Source: Bimuria novae-zelandiae CBS 107.79 (Eukaryota > Ascomycota > Dothideomycetes > Pleosporales > Didymosphaeriaceae). From it: a stretch of 64,000 nucleotides of DNA. The translations under genes were made by a program, and so were the position numbers. The stretch lies in assembly GCA_010015655.1 (NCBI GenBank), contig ML976743.1, forward strand, positions 1-64,000, given 5' to 3'. This document shows positions 1-9,889 of the stretch, piece after piece. The notes under the pieces are model-generated. The model worked only from the letters and a program-made list of their open reading frames with translations. It was not told the origin of the DNA and searched no databases. Each line of letters begins with the position of its first letter. Within the stretch, counting starts at the first letter, position 1.

Positions 1-94
1 GCCACTCTCCATCACACAATCAATCAACTCAACCAAAATTAAAAACCCCATCAATCATCATTCTATCTTATTAAGAACACCCTTTAATCTGACA
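1..94 (+). repeat. 5' LTR of copia A (3' part only)
   Basis: Identical to 5199-5292, ending TAATCTGACA. By comparison with the full 3' LTR, about 133 bases lie to the left of the window. Confidence 0.93.
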
Positions 95-121
95 ATTAAG
101 AGTCTCAGTGCCTTAACCAAC
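95..121 (+). other. Primer binding site, matches a 5' half of tRNA-Lys(CUU)-like sequence
   Basis: Directly after the LTR, with no gap, the 27 bases are the reverse complement of a tRNA D-arm to anticodon-loop segment: GTTGGTTAAGGC followed by CTGAGACTCTTAAT. A loop CTCTTAA after the stem TGAGA gives anticodon CUU (lysine). Copia-type elements are known to prime from half-tRNAs cut in the anticodon loop. The tRNA identity is inferred from pattern, not from a search. The same site is kept in the related element B at about 43536-43561. Confidence 0.65.
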
Positions 122-131
122 CTATTTTACA

Positions 132-1466
132 ATGTCTTCATCCACCTTACGCGACACCATGACAGTCGCCCTAACTGATCACACGAACTGGTTTATATGG
201 CAACGATACCTGCGCGCGCGCGCCGAAGCCCTCAAAGTGTGGAAATTCATCGACCCACTATCCGACGATGAGCCGATGCTCAAGCCGAGATATCCAGACG
301 AGCCAGATATTGGCGACTACGAAGCTGCGACAACAGCAAACAACTCCGAAGCAAGCTCTGCGACTGTGGCAGTCTCAACCAGGGCTCGCGCCAATCGACA
401 GGGATCTGTTATACCGACCCCAGCGTCAAGCATAGTCAATCGGCCAACAAGAATATCCGAACTAAGTGAGAATGGCAAGGAGGACTATAAGGACGTAATG
501 GGACGATATCGATTACGCATCGATCGATACAAAGATGATAAACAACAATATCAACTTCAGGAGGATCACCTAGAACAGGTGACCAAGCTAATACTCAACA
601 CAGTGTCAGCGCATCTACAAACAAGCTCCTGCCTGCCTGGCAAGACAACAAAGCAGTGGATCACCTCACTCATGAAAACTGTGGGGGTGGAGTTACAGGA
701 TGAGAAAGATCGCGTACAAGATGAGTATCGAGACGCTCTTAAACCCTTAAAAACCGCAAGCAGCTGGTTTACATGGCTATCAAAATATGAGCGAGCCGCA
801 ACCGAAGCAGAGACTTTCGGGATCGACGACACTCGCAGTCAGTACAACATGAAACGAGATTTCGTGAAGGCTGTACGAGGAGTCGCAGACTCGTGGGCGA
901 CTCAATATGAGCTAGCCCTGTTGCACGATGAGGACATCGAGCGACAAGACACTGTGAAACGCTTCCGAGAATATATGGCACCTCGGCACCCGATAAAGGG
1001 CAAACAAAAGGGCGCTTTTGCTGCCGCAGGGTCATCTCTCGCTGACGATGGTGAAGCCATCCAGGCTGCTAGTAGGGACGCCTACGTAGCAGATGACAGC
1101 GCATCACGATCCAAGAAGCGTGTAAGGACCTCCACACGCACAAACGATGGGCAAAGAACCAAATCCAAGCAGTTAACCACCGATGGTGGGAAACCGGCGG
1201 CAGCCGGGGGCCAGAGATGCCCTGCTTGTAGTCAACGCACACACAATTTGGCCGAGTGCTGGTACGTCTTCAAGGAATTGCGACCAGAATACTTCGTGCC
1301 CCGGGATCACATCGAGGACGCTGTGACCTATCGGCTTGAGAACAAGCCAGAACTGCAGGAGCAAGTTCGATCGATGAAGCGATTAAAGAAATCGCAAACA
1401 CCAAGGATGAAGCAATCCCAAACCCCAACGCCACGAGTAACTGAAGTGGACGCTGATGAAGAATGA
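132..1466 (+). CDS. gag: Gag (nucleocapsid) protein of copia A
   Basis: A 444-residue capsid protein that would package the element's RNA in virus-like particles. The ATG at 132 is the first after the primer site. The N-terminal part holds the aromatic pattern NWFIWQRYLR typical of copia Gag. Near residues 360-375 is a zinc knuckle C-x2-C-x4-H-x4-C (CPACSQRTHNLAEC), preceded by a basic stretch. It ends at TGA 1464-1466, and the pol frame continues open directly after this stop, so some of the protein is probably made as a Gag-Pol fusion. A diverged, RIP-hit homologue lies on the minus strand at about 42430-43500. Confidence 0.93.
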   Translation: MSSSTLRDTMTVALTDHTNWFIWQRYLRARAEALKVWKFIDPLSDDEPMLKPRYPDEPDIGDYEAATTANNSEASSATVAVSTRARANRQGSVIPTPASSIVNRPTRISELSENGKEDYKDVMGRYRLRIDRYKDDKQQYQLQEDHLEQVTKLILNTVSAHLQTSSCLPGKTTKQWITSLMKTVGVELQDEKDRVQDEYRDALKPLKTASSWFTWLSKYERAATEAETFGIDDTRSQYNMKRDFVKAVRGVADSWATQYELALLHDEDIERQDTVKRFREYMAPRHPIKGKQKGAFAAAGSSLADDGEAIQAASRDAYVADDSASRSKKRVRTSTRTNDGQRTKSKQLTTDGGKPAAAGGQRCPACSQRTHNLAECWYVFKELRPEYFVPRDHIEDAVTYRLENKPELQEQVRSMKRLKKSQTPRMKQSQTPTPRVTEVDADEE

Positions 1467-1470
1467 CTAG
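1464..1470 (+). promoter_or_regulatory. Probable leaky stop TGACTAG between gag and pol
   Basis: The only barrier between gag and pol is one TGA in an otherwise open frame. It is followed by CTAG, making UGA CUA G, the context known from cellular genes and viruses to give the most efficient stop-codon readthrough. The related element B has a stop at the same place (TAA, 42287-42285 minus) followed by the same CTAGAT. Readthrough is therefore the likely way Pol is expressed; a chance nonsense mutation is the alternative. Confidence 0.7.
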
Positions 1471-4400
1471 ATGGACGCAAAGTCGCCGAAATCCCTACGA
1501 GCCTATATGCGGCATCCTTCCACGCCGACCCGAATACGTACCTATTGCGATACTCAGCTATCCTCGATTCAGGCAGCACCTGCCATATCGTTAACGAGAT
1601 CGATCGCTTTGTCTCCTACAGGGCACCGCCGCCAGGGGACTTCATATGGGCAGGGAACAATCGGATATGGGTGAAGGGATACGGCAGCGTCCATCTCACT
1701 ATGAGATCCGCAGCAGGAAACAGAGTGATAAGGCTTGACAACGTTGCCTATTGTCCTGATCTCCTATGTAACCTGGTGTCGTTCCGCCTACTCAGAAGAC
1801 AAGGTTTTTGGTGGGACACCCGGTGCGACCCGACGACTATCAAGCGACGGGACAATACTATTGTGGCAGAACTCGAGGAGATACACGGTCAATGGGTACT
1901 GGAGTACAGGACTGAGCCTTGGACTATCTCAGATAGTACACGCGCCGCGCTGGCAACATACAAACAGCCGACGCGTCAAAGGCAGGCGCGAGGTGACGCA
2001 CTTACATGGCACCGACGCATGGGTCACCCAGGGCCAAAGGCGCTCGAACACATGGTGAATCAATGTGAGGGGGTGCGAATCAAAGGAATCCCAACCGCCA
2101 AGTGCACTGCCTGTGGCAAGTCGAAGCTCAAGCAACAGATACGCCGTACACCTCGAGATGTCTCCGACTATGGACCAGGCGAACGAATCGCCATCGATTT
2201 CCATGATTATGAGAAGGACAGCAGCACGAAGGAGCAAAGTCAGATGCTCTGCGCCGATCGGTTTTCAGGAATCCTATGGGACTTCTACTTCAAGACAACC
2301 CGTACGGCTACTGCAATTATCGAAGTACTAAACGAACTAGTCACTTTCCTCAAAGCCCAGTACAATATCACCGTGAAAGTGATTGAAACTGACAACGAAA
2401 TCGCCACTGTCAAGCCAGCAGTCAAGCGGTGGTGTACAGCAAGAGGCATCAAGATCGAGCCCTCTGCACCTGATACACAAGCTCAAAACGGAGGCGCCGA
2501 ACGCTCAGGGGGTGTTATCAAGGACAAAGCCCGTACCATGAGAATCGATGCCAACTTGCCGTATCAGTTGTGGCCAGAGGTCACCAGAGCCGCAGTTTAC
2601 CTGTATAATCGTACCCCCAGATACAGCAACAACTGGAAGACACCATACGAAGTTTTCTTTACCCGAGTTGCCTGGCAGAACGGCATTATTACCGATGCCC
2701 GGAAACCTAATCAGACTCACCTCAAAGCCTACGGGTGCAAAGCGTTTGCTCTCAGCGACGACACAAAACGCGGCATAAGCAAGCTACAGAGACTCGACGC
2801 CAGGGCATGGCTTGGTTACCTTGTTGGCTATCGATCAAGCAATATCTGGAGGATCTGGATACCTTTAACAGGCAGAACAGTTAGCGTTCGTGACGTAATC
2901 TTCGACGAAGATACGATCTTTTCTGGAAAGATGGAGGACCTGGAGGACAACGTTGCCCACAGAGACATAAGCGATATTAGTACCCTATTGCAACGCCTCG
3001 AACTTCCGTCGCCAATCCCACAGGACGAGAACACACAGTCTTTCTACGAGGACGAATCAATCACTAAGGATTACAGTGAAACTCCTCCCAGAAGCCGGAG
3101 AGGTAGGCCGCGAGGCGATAAGTCGCGGCAAGACCACCAGTCAGACCATCCGACACCTCCAACGACGCCGCCGCCGGCAGCACTCCTTGCACAATTGATG
3201 ACAGGAGGACTCGAAGGTGAACTATCGCCGATAGTTCCTACAGGGCAGTTAGAAGTTTGCCCGTGGGCAGCTGCCTTCATGGCAGGCACCGAAGCAGGCA
3301 GCAGTGGCCAATACAAAGGCAAGGCGCTCGATAAGGCGCAGCTACGCCGCCTAATTGTCTCTGGCAAGAAACCACACCGGAGTCAGTTACCTGATCCACC
3401 TACATGTCGCAGTAGACTTAAGGATCACCCACTGTACGCAATGTGGAAGGAGGCAGAAAAATCCCATCTCCAAAGCCACAAAGAGATGAAGTCCTGGAGT
3501 GAGGTCGCTGCCTCCCCAGTGAAAGCAGCAGGACATCAGATCCTTGACTGCATGTGGGTTTATACCTACAAATTCGACAAACATCATCGACTACAGAAGT
3601 GCAAGGCACGACTGGTCGTGAGAGGTGACCAACAACGGTACCTCACCTCACAAGAAACATACGCCGCAACGCTTGCAGGACGATCCTTCCGCATGCTCAT
3701 GACTATCGCAGCTCGTTTCGACCTAGAGCTAATCCAGCACGACGTTACCAATGCCTTCGTCCATGCAAAGATCGATCGAGAAATCTACATGAGGATGCCC
3801 CGCGGCTACTCGCGAGCAGGCATAGTCCTCCAACTACACAAAGCACTCTATGGACTGCGCATATCTCCACTGCTCTGGCAAAGAGAGTTTACATCAACAC
3901 TCCGTGGTATGGGTTTCGAAACAGTGCCCCACGAGCCATGCTGCCTTATCAAGGATGGCATCATCATCTTCTTCTATGTAGATGACATCATTGTCGCTTA
4001 CAACAAGTCACAGAAGCAAGCTGCTGAAGCAGCCATCACAAAGATAAGTACCAAGTTTACCCTCACTGGTGGAAAGGATCTACAGTGGTTTCTAGGAGTT
4101 GAAGTGATCAGAGATCGCACCAAGCGAAGGATCTGGCTTTCACAAGCCTCATACATCGACAAGATATCTCGCCTCATAGATCACCATGAGATGCGACATG
4201 AAACTCCAATGGCTTCAATCGAATTACTCCCGCGAACAGGACTGGCCAGCAAGGCTGAGGTCAATCGATACCAGCGCAAAGTCGGATCAATCCTCTATGC
4301 GGCAGTCACCACTCGACCAGATATCGCCTTTGCAAGCTCTAGACTATCACGTTTTCTATCCAATCCAAGCGAGAATCATCACGCTGCTGCCGATCGAGTA

Positions 4401-5006
4401 CTCCTTTACCTTACAAAGACCAGATCACTGGGTCTACAGCTAGGAGGAGCAGACACTCTAGAAGTGGCCAGCGACGCATCGTTTGCCGATAATACTCTGG
4501 ATCGCAAGAGTTCACAAGGATACATCATCAAACTATTCGGTGGCTTAATTGCCTGGAAAGCAAGCAAACAAGATACAGTTACCACATCAACAACAGAGGC
4601 CGAATTGCTGGCACTTTCACAGGTAGCCAAGGAGGCCATTTTCACTTCACGATTACTCCGGGAGCTCCAGATCACTGTAAGCAATCACTTAATCACAATT
4701 AATTGCGACAATCAACAAACTATCCGCCTCGTCACCGAAGAGATCGCAAAGTTACAGACCAAGCTACGCCATGTCGATATCCACAATCATTGGCTAAGGC
4801 AGGAAGTGGCTGACGGAACGATCAATGTGATCTATCAGAGATCAGAGGATATGGTAGCAGACGGTCTAACCAAGGCCCTGCCAGTGAATAAATGGAACAA
4901 GTTTCTGGATAAACTGGGACTTGCAAATATATCAGACAAGATCACTGATCAAGAGGTCACCCTGCAGGATCTACAGCAGAGGATGGAGGCCTTTGAGATA
5001 GAGTAG
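1467..5006 (+). CDS. pol: Copia Pol polyprotein: protease, integrase, reverse transcriptase, RNase H
   Basis: Open for 1179 codons from just after the gag TGA. The first in-frame ATG is far downstream, so expression from its own start is unlikely. In order: aspartic protease AILDSGSTCHIVN at about 1560-1600; pre-integrase zinc region with WHRRMGH and CTAC at about 2005-2120; integrase D, D, E residues in IAIDFHD, ETDNE and GGAERSGG at about 2190-2510; reverse transcriptase QHDVTNAFVHA at about 3735 and the catalytic FYVDDIIVAY at about 3973; RNase H ASDASFAD, TEAELLAL and DNQQT at about 4465-4720; a tail ending DGLTKALP. All catalytic residues are present. A long Pro/Ser-rich spacer lies between integrase and reverse transcriptase (about 3000-3400). 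Confidence 0.95.
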   Translation, partial: LDGRKVAEIPTSLYAASFHADPNTYLLRYSAILDSGSTCHIVNEIDRFVSYRAPPPGDFIWAGNNRIWVKGYGSVHLTMRSAAGNRVIRLDNVAYCPDLLCNLVSFRLLRRQGFWWDTRCDPTTIKRRDNTIVAELEEIHGQWVLEYRTEPWTISDSTRAALATYKQPTRQRQARGDALTWHRRMGHPGPKALEHMVNQCEGVRIKGIPTAKCTACGKSKLKQQIRRTPRDVSDYGPGERIAIDFHDYEKDSSTKEQSQMLCADRFSGILWDFYFKTTRTATAIIEVLNELVTFLKAQYNITVKVIETDNEIATVKPAVKRWCTARGIKIEPSAPDTQAQNGGAERSGGVIKDKARTMRIDANLPYQLWPEVTRAAVYLYNRTPRYSNNWKTPYEVFFTRVAWQNGIITDARKPNQTHLKAYGCKAFALSDDTKRGISKLQRLDARAWLGYLVGYRSSNIWRIWIPLTGRTVSVRDVIFDEDTIFSGKMEDLEDNVAHRDISDISTLLQRLELPSPIPQDENTQSFYEDESITKDYSETPPRSRRGRPRGDKSRQDHQSDHPTPPTTPPPAALLAQLMTGGLEGELSPIVPTGQLEVCPWAAAFMAGTEAGSSGQYKGKALDKAQLRRLIVSGKKPHRSQLPDPPTCRSRLKDHPLYAMWKEAEKSHLQSHKEMKSWSEVAASPVKAAGHQILDCMWVYTYKFDKHHRLQKCKARLVVRGDQQRYLTSQETYAATLAGRSFRMLMTIAARFDLELIQHDVTNAFVHAKIDREIYMRMPRGYSRAGIVLQLHKALYGLRISPLLWQREFTSTLRGMGFETVPHEPCCLIKDGIIIFFYVDDIIVAYNKSQKQAAEAAITKISTKFTLTGGKDLQWFLGVEVIRDRTKRRIWLSQASYIDKISRLIDHHEMRHETPMASIELLPRTGLASKAEVNRYQRKVGSILYAAVTTRPDIAFASSRLSRFLSNPSENHHAAADRVLLYLTKTRSLGLQLGGADTLEVASDASFADNTLDRKSSQGYIIKLFGGLIAWKASKQDTVTTSTTEAELLALSQVAKEAIFTSRLLRELQITVSNHLITINCDNQQTIRLVTEEIAKLQTKLRHVDIHNHWLRQEVADGTINVIYQRSEDMVADGLTKALPVNKWNKFLDKLGLANISDKITDQEVTLQDLQQRMEAFEIE

Positions 5007-5056
5007 AGGATGGACCAATCATGGCAAAGCGTTCAGCTTGAGGATATGCCCAAGCT

Positions 5057-5065
5057 GAGGGGGTG
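5057..5065 (+). other. Polypurine tract of copia A
   Basis: GAGGGGG followed by TG sits directly before the LTR start and would prime plus-strand synthesis. Element B has the matching tract. Confidence 0.8.
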
Positions 5066-5292
5066 TGTCCGATTACAGGGCCTCCGTGATCCTGCACTAT
5101 TGAGAGTGTAGTAGAGAACGTGAGGCTGGCGCACCTCCAGTTGCGCACTATCTTAGATAGTGCTAGCGTCAGGACACGTATCAGAGATTTCGCCTACGGC
5201 CACTCTCCATCACACAATCAATCAACTCAACCAAAATTAAAAACCCCATCAATCATCATTCTATCTTATTAAGAACACCCTTTAATCTGACA
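5066..5292 (+). repeat. 3' LTR of copia A, 227 bases
   Basis: Runs from TGTCCGATTA to TAATCTGACA. The ends form an inverted repeat with one mismatch and carry the canonical TG..CA. The last 94 bases equal 1-94. Confidence 0.92.
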
Positions 5293-5298
5293 AGTATA

Positions 5299-8200
5299 AC
5301 GTACCTGGCAAGCGAGCTGATCAGGCAAGCGAGCTGATCACTCTGCCAAGACCCCACCAAAATCTATACTTTACACGATTGTATAGAACGCGCATATATA
5401 GTTATTAAAAAATATAGTAGGCTAATCTATTTATAATCTAATTTTACTTATTTTATATATATATAACTTATATCTAGCCTCGCTATAGCGCCTATAGAGT
5501 TATGAAGTAGATTTACTCCTATTAGCGTGCGCTCTTATTTTTACTTTTTTCTTATTATTACGCGCCCCAAACTCCTTTAGAGTAATTAATTTCTAGCCTT
5601 TTTTAGTAATAAGAACTTTTTCCTGCTAGTGTTACTTTCTCTTATATAATTTATATTATATAGCAGCCCTATTAGCGGCTTAAAGCTTAGTAGTCTATTT
5701 TTATACTAATACTAATTTATACGCTACTATTACTACACTTTTTACTATCTTTTTAAAGGCCTTAATTATACTTATTAGGAAAATATTTACGTGTCTTTAA
5801 ATCTTCTCCTTTACCAATATTAATTATAATCCTAATTCTAGCATATTACTTAGTATTTATAACTATTATATACTATTATATATAGTATAAGGTAAAGGTA
5901 CACGTAGGTAAATATTAAGCTAAGAGAAACTAAACTAGCGCCTTTAAATTTTTTAAATTTTTTTTTTATAATTACTACCTTAAAAATAGTCATAAAGTAT
6001 AAGAGGAACTTAATTTTAGTAATATATATAATATAGTTACGTATTAGACTCTTAGCTTAGCGCCTATACGCCTTTTTTAATAACGTAAAATACCCTATAT
6101 TGAGAGGGTATAAGAGGTGCGACAAATGTGTAGATATATAAAAAGTAATAATTTTATTCTCCTGATAATAGTTTTAACATTTAAGTAAGTTATAGCTCTT
6201 ATAGTTATTAATAATTAGTAAACGTGCTATACTAATAGTCCCCTCTCTATATACTTATTAAAGTACTTTAACTATTATAGACTAGGCTTGATTATTATCT
6301 AGCTATTTTTAGAGACCATAATAACTTAAATATAAGGTAGGCCTTTCTCTTTATACTAGACAGAGAGGTAGTGCTTACCTTAAAAAAATATAGAAGGGTA
6401 GAATCGCCTACTCTATCGCATTAATATTTTTAATAATTATACTCTATTTATAGTTATTTTACTACACGCTTTTTAGCTATATTTAGTACTTAAAGTTTAT
6501 AATAATTACTCTAGTTAATATTATGCCTATTATAAAGCTAGTCTAATTAAAATTATAGGTGTCCTTATCTAGGATAGTATACTGGGCTTTAGTATTCTTT
6601 ACAAGCCAGAACTAGCCTTATATAACGTTAGGATTCTTATAGAGGGCTCTCTTATAGTTATACTTTTAATTAAACTTTATTTTAAGCTTTAGCTAATACG
6701 TAATAAAGTTTATAGCTTACTTTTAACTAACTAGTCCTTAGTTACGCTTAGCCTATACAAAATTAGCTTTATTTACTACTATAATAAACTAGGATATAAA
6801 TCCTCGTGCGTGTGGATTAAGTAAATTTTAAATAACTGTGTACTTCTTTGTTAAATTCTTTTTTAAGTTTGGAGTATAATTATATTAAAAAGGAATTCTA
6901 GCGCGTCTCGTGCTTAGTATATTTTAAAAAATATTATAAATAGCTATAGCGCGTCGCTAGTTTAGTATTACGTTTTATTTAATAGCTTAAATTATATACT
7001 ATGTAACGTACTTCACAAGCGAGCGACTCACACGAGCGAGCGACTCACTCTGCCAAGACCCTACTAAAAATCTACACTCTATATAATAGTACAGAACGCG
7101 CATAAACAGTTATAAGAAATTATAGTAGGCTAATCTACTTAGAATTTACTTTTACTTCTTTTTTACACGTGCGTAAGTTATGCCTAGCCTTACTATAGTA
7201 CCTATAGTATTATTAAGTAGGCTTACCCTTATTAACGCGCACCCTTTTCTTCGCCTTTTTCTTATTATTACGCGCTATAACATCCTTTAGAGTAACTAGT
7301 TACTAGCTATTAGTAACTATAAAAACTTTTTCTTACTATAGTTACTTTTTTTTAGGTAATTTCTATCGCGTAGTAGCCTTATTAGTAGCTTAAAGCTTAG
7401 CGTTATACTTTATTATTAAACCTAAAAAATACGCTATTAGTTTAGCGCCTTTTATAAGTTTTGTAACTACCTTAACTATACTTATTAAAGAACTATTTAG
7501 ATGTCTCTAAATTCTCTCCTTTATTAGTATTAATTATAATCCTAATTCTAAGGTATTACTTAGTATTTACAACTACTACGTACTATTACGTATAGTATAA
7601 GGCAAAGGCGTACGTAGATAAACGTTAAATTTTAATATTATTACTTTTAGATTAAGGAGAATAAGACTAGCACTTTAAAAGTATTTCTAAATATTATTTT
7701 AAGTACTTATAGCCTTAAAAGTAGTAATAAAGCAAGGTAGGAACTTAATTTTAGTAATATACGTAATATAGTTATATATTAGATCTTTAGCTTAGTGCCT
7801 ATACGCCTTCTTTAATAGCAAGAAACACCCTATATCTAGTAGCTGCAAGAGGTACGACAAATATAGAGGTATATAGAGAGTAATAATCTTGTTATCCTTA
7901 TAGTATTACTAGAATTTAAGCAAGTTATAGCTCTTATAGCTATTAATAGTATATTTTTTATATACGCGTTAAAGTGCTTTAGCTACTATAACCTAAGCTT
8001 ATTTATTATCTAGCTATTCTTAGAGACTCTAAAAACCTAGTCGCGAGGTAGATCCTTCTTCTAGTACTAGGTAGAGAGGTGGTGCTTGCCCTAAAAGATA
8101 AGGAAGGGTGGCCTATTATATTAACGCCCTAAATAGCTATTATTTATTATTAGTTACCTTACTATACGCTCTTTAGCCTGCCTTAATGCTTAAAGCCTAT

Positions 8201-8978
8201 AATAACTACTTTTATTAATATTATCCCTATTATAAAGCTAGATTTATTAAAGTTATAAGTGTCTTTATCTAGGATGCCATACTTAGCTTTAGTATATATT
8301 ATAAGCTAGAACTAGTCTTATATAACCTTAGGATTCTTACAGAGGGCTCTTTTATAGTTATACTTTTAATTAAACTTTATTTTAAGCTCTAGCTAGCGCT
8401 TAATAAAGTTTATAGCCTAGTTTTAGCTAACGAAGTCTTAGTGGCGCTTAGCTAATAAGGAATTAGCTATATCCTTTATAATAATAAGTTAGGGCGGAAA
8501 TCCTCGTGCGTCTAGGTTAAGTATATACTAAATAATAACCTGCTTTTTTATTATAAGTAGCTTTATTAAGTTAGGCGTGTAATTATGTTAAAAGGTAATT
8601 CTAGCGCGTCGTTAACTAAGTAATTTTTAAAAAGCGTTATAGATAGCTATAACGCGTTATTATAATAAATTTACGTTTTATTTAATAGCCTAAAGCGCGA
8701 GCTATAATTAAGTCTTTTTTAATTATAATAGCTAATACGGTAGTTAAGATATTACGTTATACTATAGGTAATAGTATATTTTAATAGGGTCTTAGCGGAG
8801 TAAGTCGCTCGCTTGTGTGAGTCGCTCGCTTGTAAAGTACGTTATAAGCTTTTTTTAATTATAGTAGCTAATAAGGTAGTTAAGACATTGCGTTGTACTA
8901 TAGGTGATAGTATATTTTGGTGGGGCCTTGGCAGAGTAATCAGCTCGCTTGCCTGATTAGCTCGCTTGCTAGGTACGT
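5299..8978 (-). mobile_element. Fot1/pogo-like DNA transposon (outer copy), split by a copy of itself
   Basis: Left end ACGTACCTGGCAAGCGAGC and right end GCTCGCTTGCTAGGTACGT are inverted and flanked by TA (5297-5298, 8979-8980), the target of Tc1/mariner/pogo elements. After removing the nested copy (7006-8842) and one TA, the element is 1841 bases. The interior is AT-rich and full of stops. Its minus strand parallels the inner copy, in which transposase traces are readable. No functional transposase remains. Confidence 0.85.
7006..8842 (-). mobile_element. Fot1/pogo-like DNA transposon (inner copy), RIP-degraded
   Basis: It is 1837 bases with long terminal inverted repeats, flanked by TA at 7004-7005 and 8843-8844. 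It sits inside the outer copy at a TA that can be located in its own sequence near 8716. On the minus strand at about 7980-8330 remnants read YNFNKSSF, GNR-like and GHPSLSFRA-like segments, recognisable as the core of a Fot1/pogo DDE transposase (YNFDESGF and following in the family). The first catalytic aspartate region has mutated (D to N) and stops are frequent. Confidence 0.85.
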
Positions 8979-8980
8979 TA

Positions 8981-9357
8981 CCTTTTTTATTTACTAATTT
9001 TACTACCGTCATATTATATTATAAATACTATTATTCCATAAATCTATAGTAAAAGTGTGTAAAATTTTATGTTTCAAAAAAATGTCTAAAAGATTAAAGT
9101 ACTTATGGAATTATATAGCTTTAAAATTACTATTTTATCTAAATTTAACTAGTAAAAAGTGGTGCACTGACTGCCAAGGCAAGGTATGTTGCTGGCCGAG
9201 CGATTTTATTAGGGTGTGCATGACCTGACAGCGCGCACGACCTGCCAAGCTACGGTAACGCAAACTAGTCATTTCGTTTAAAATCAGAAACGGAAGCTCC
9301 ACTGGGTTGGGGCGGCACTGCAGAAGAGGTAGCAGTACCTGATTCCGCATCACTGAA
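8981..9357. other. Transposon flank, no gene seen
   Basis: The AT-rich tract ends near 9150, where base composition returns to normal. Short ORFs here are not supported. The right part would be the 3' untranslated region of the next gene. Confidence 0.5.
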
Positions 9358-9889
9358 TCACTCATCCTCGACCCTAGCATCCTCACTGTCCTCCTCAAGA
9401 TCCAGAACATCCTCCGGGGAATCTATTTCCTCATCACTCTCCCGGGATAAAAGACAAAAAAACCTTTACATCAAAACACTCGCCAATCCCATTCTCCACA
9501 ACCTCCAAATACTCCTCGTCCTCCAGAAAAATGTTATTCTTGTCGAAGCGTTCAAGCATGAGCTTGGCCATATGCTCGTCTTTCCGACCCTGTTGAAACC
9601 GCAGAGTTGTTTCCCTATACTCCTTTGGAAAGTGGGAATTCCACCGGAAGAAGATCCGCATCTCGCAATGAGGTCTGGCGCAGTAGTTGATCTGCGTCCA
9701 CTTTTTTAGATGGACTTCCCATTTATGTCCAAGATCGCGGTGGGATAGATCGAGGATTGTTGTGGAGATGTAGGGGAGTAATTGTTCCTCCAAAGTGCGA
9801 GTATAGTCTTCTTCGCGGAAGAGTTCGTCGAAGAAAAATTCTTCGGGTTCGTGGTCGTTCACCATGCTATCTTCTCTATGGTAATCCAT
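9358..9889 (-). CDS. Hypothetical acidic protein, apparent frameshift near its end
   Basis: The ATG at 9889 opens a 151-codon frame ending at 9434. I do not recognise a family. The N-terminus is rich in D/E and aromatic residues (EPEEFFFDELF), the middle has W, H and C residues (NYCARPHCEMRIFFRW), and no signal peptide or membrane helix is seen. A run of seven A on the plus strand (9456-9462) lies just before the stop. Removing one base there leads into a strongly acidic tail (SDEEIDSPEDVLDLEEDSED) ending at TGA 9360-9358, which looks like the original C-terminus. A 31-base intron is the alternative but is too short. It is either a mild pseudogene, a sequencing error in the run, or a shorter real protein. 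Confidence 0.5.

Larger units (their letters stand above)
1..5292 (+). mobile_element. Ty1/copia LTR retrotransposon A, coding-intact, 5' end cut by window
   Basis: The same 94 bases occur without a difference at 1-94 and 5199-5292, so the element lies between two LTRs and the first is cut by the window edge. Inside are a gag ORF and a pol ORF in the copia order protease, integrase, reverse transcriptase, RNase H. No internal stop breaks either ORF except the one between them. The right flank begins AGTAT, the presumed 5-base target duplication; the left flank is outside the window. Identical LTR parts and intact ORFs, unlike every other element here, suggest a recent and perhaps active insertion. 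Confidence 0.95.

Noticed and set aside
9135..9410. Minus-strand 91-codon ORF (MFWILRRTV...)
   Set aside because: It overlaps, in another frame, the acidic C-terminus of the hypothetical gene; no domain, and the acidic frame is the more protein-like reading.
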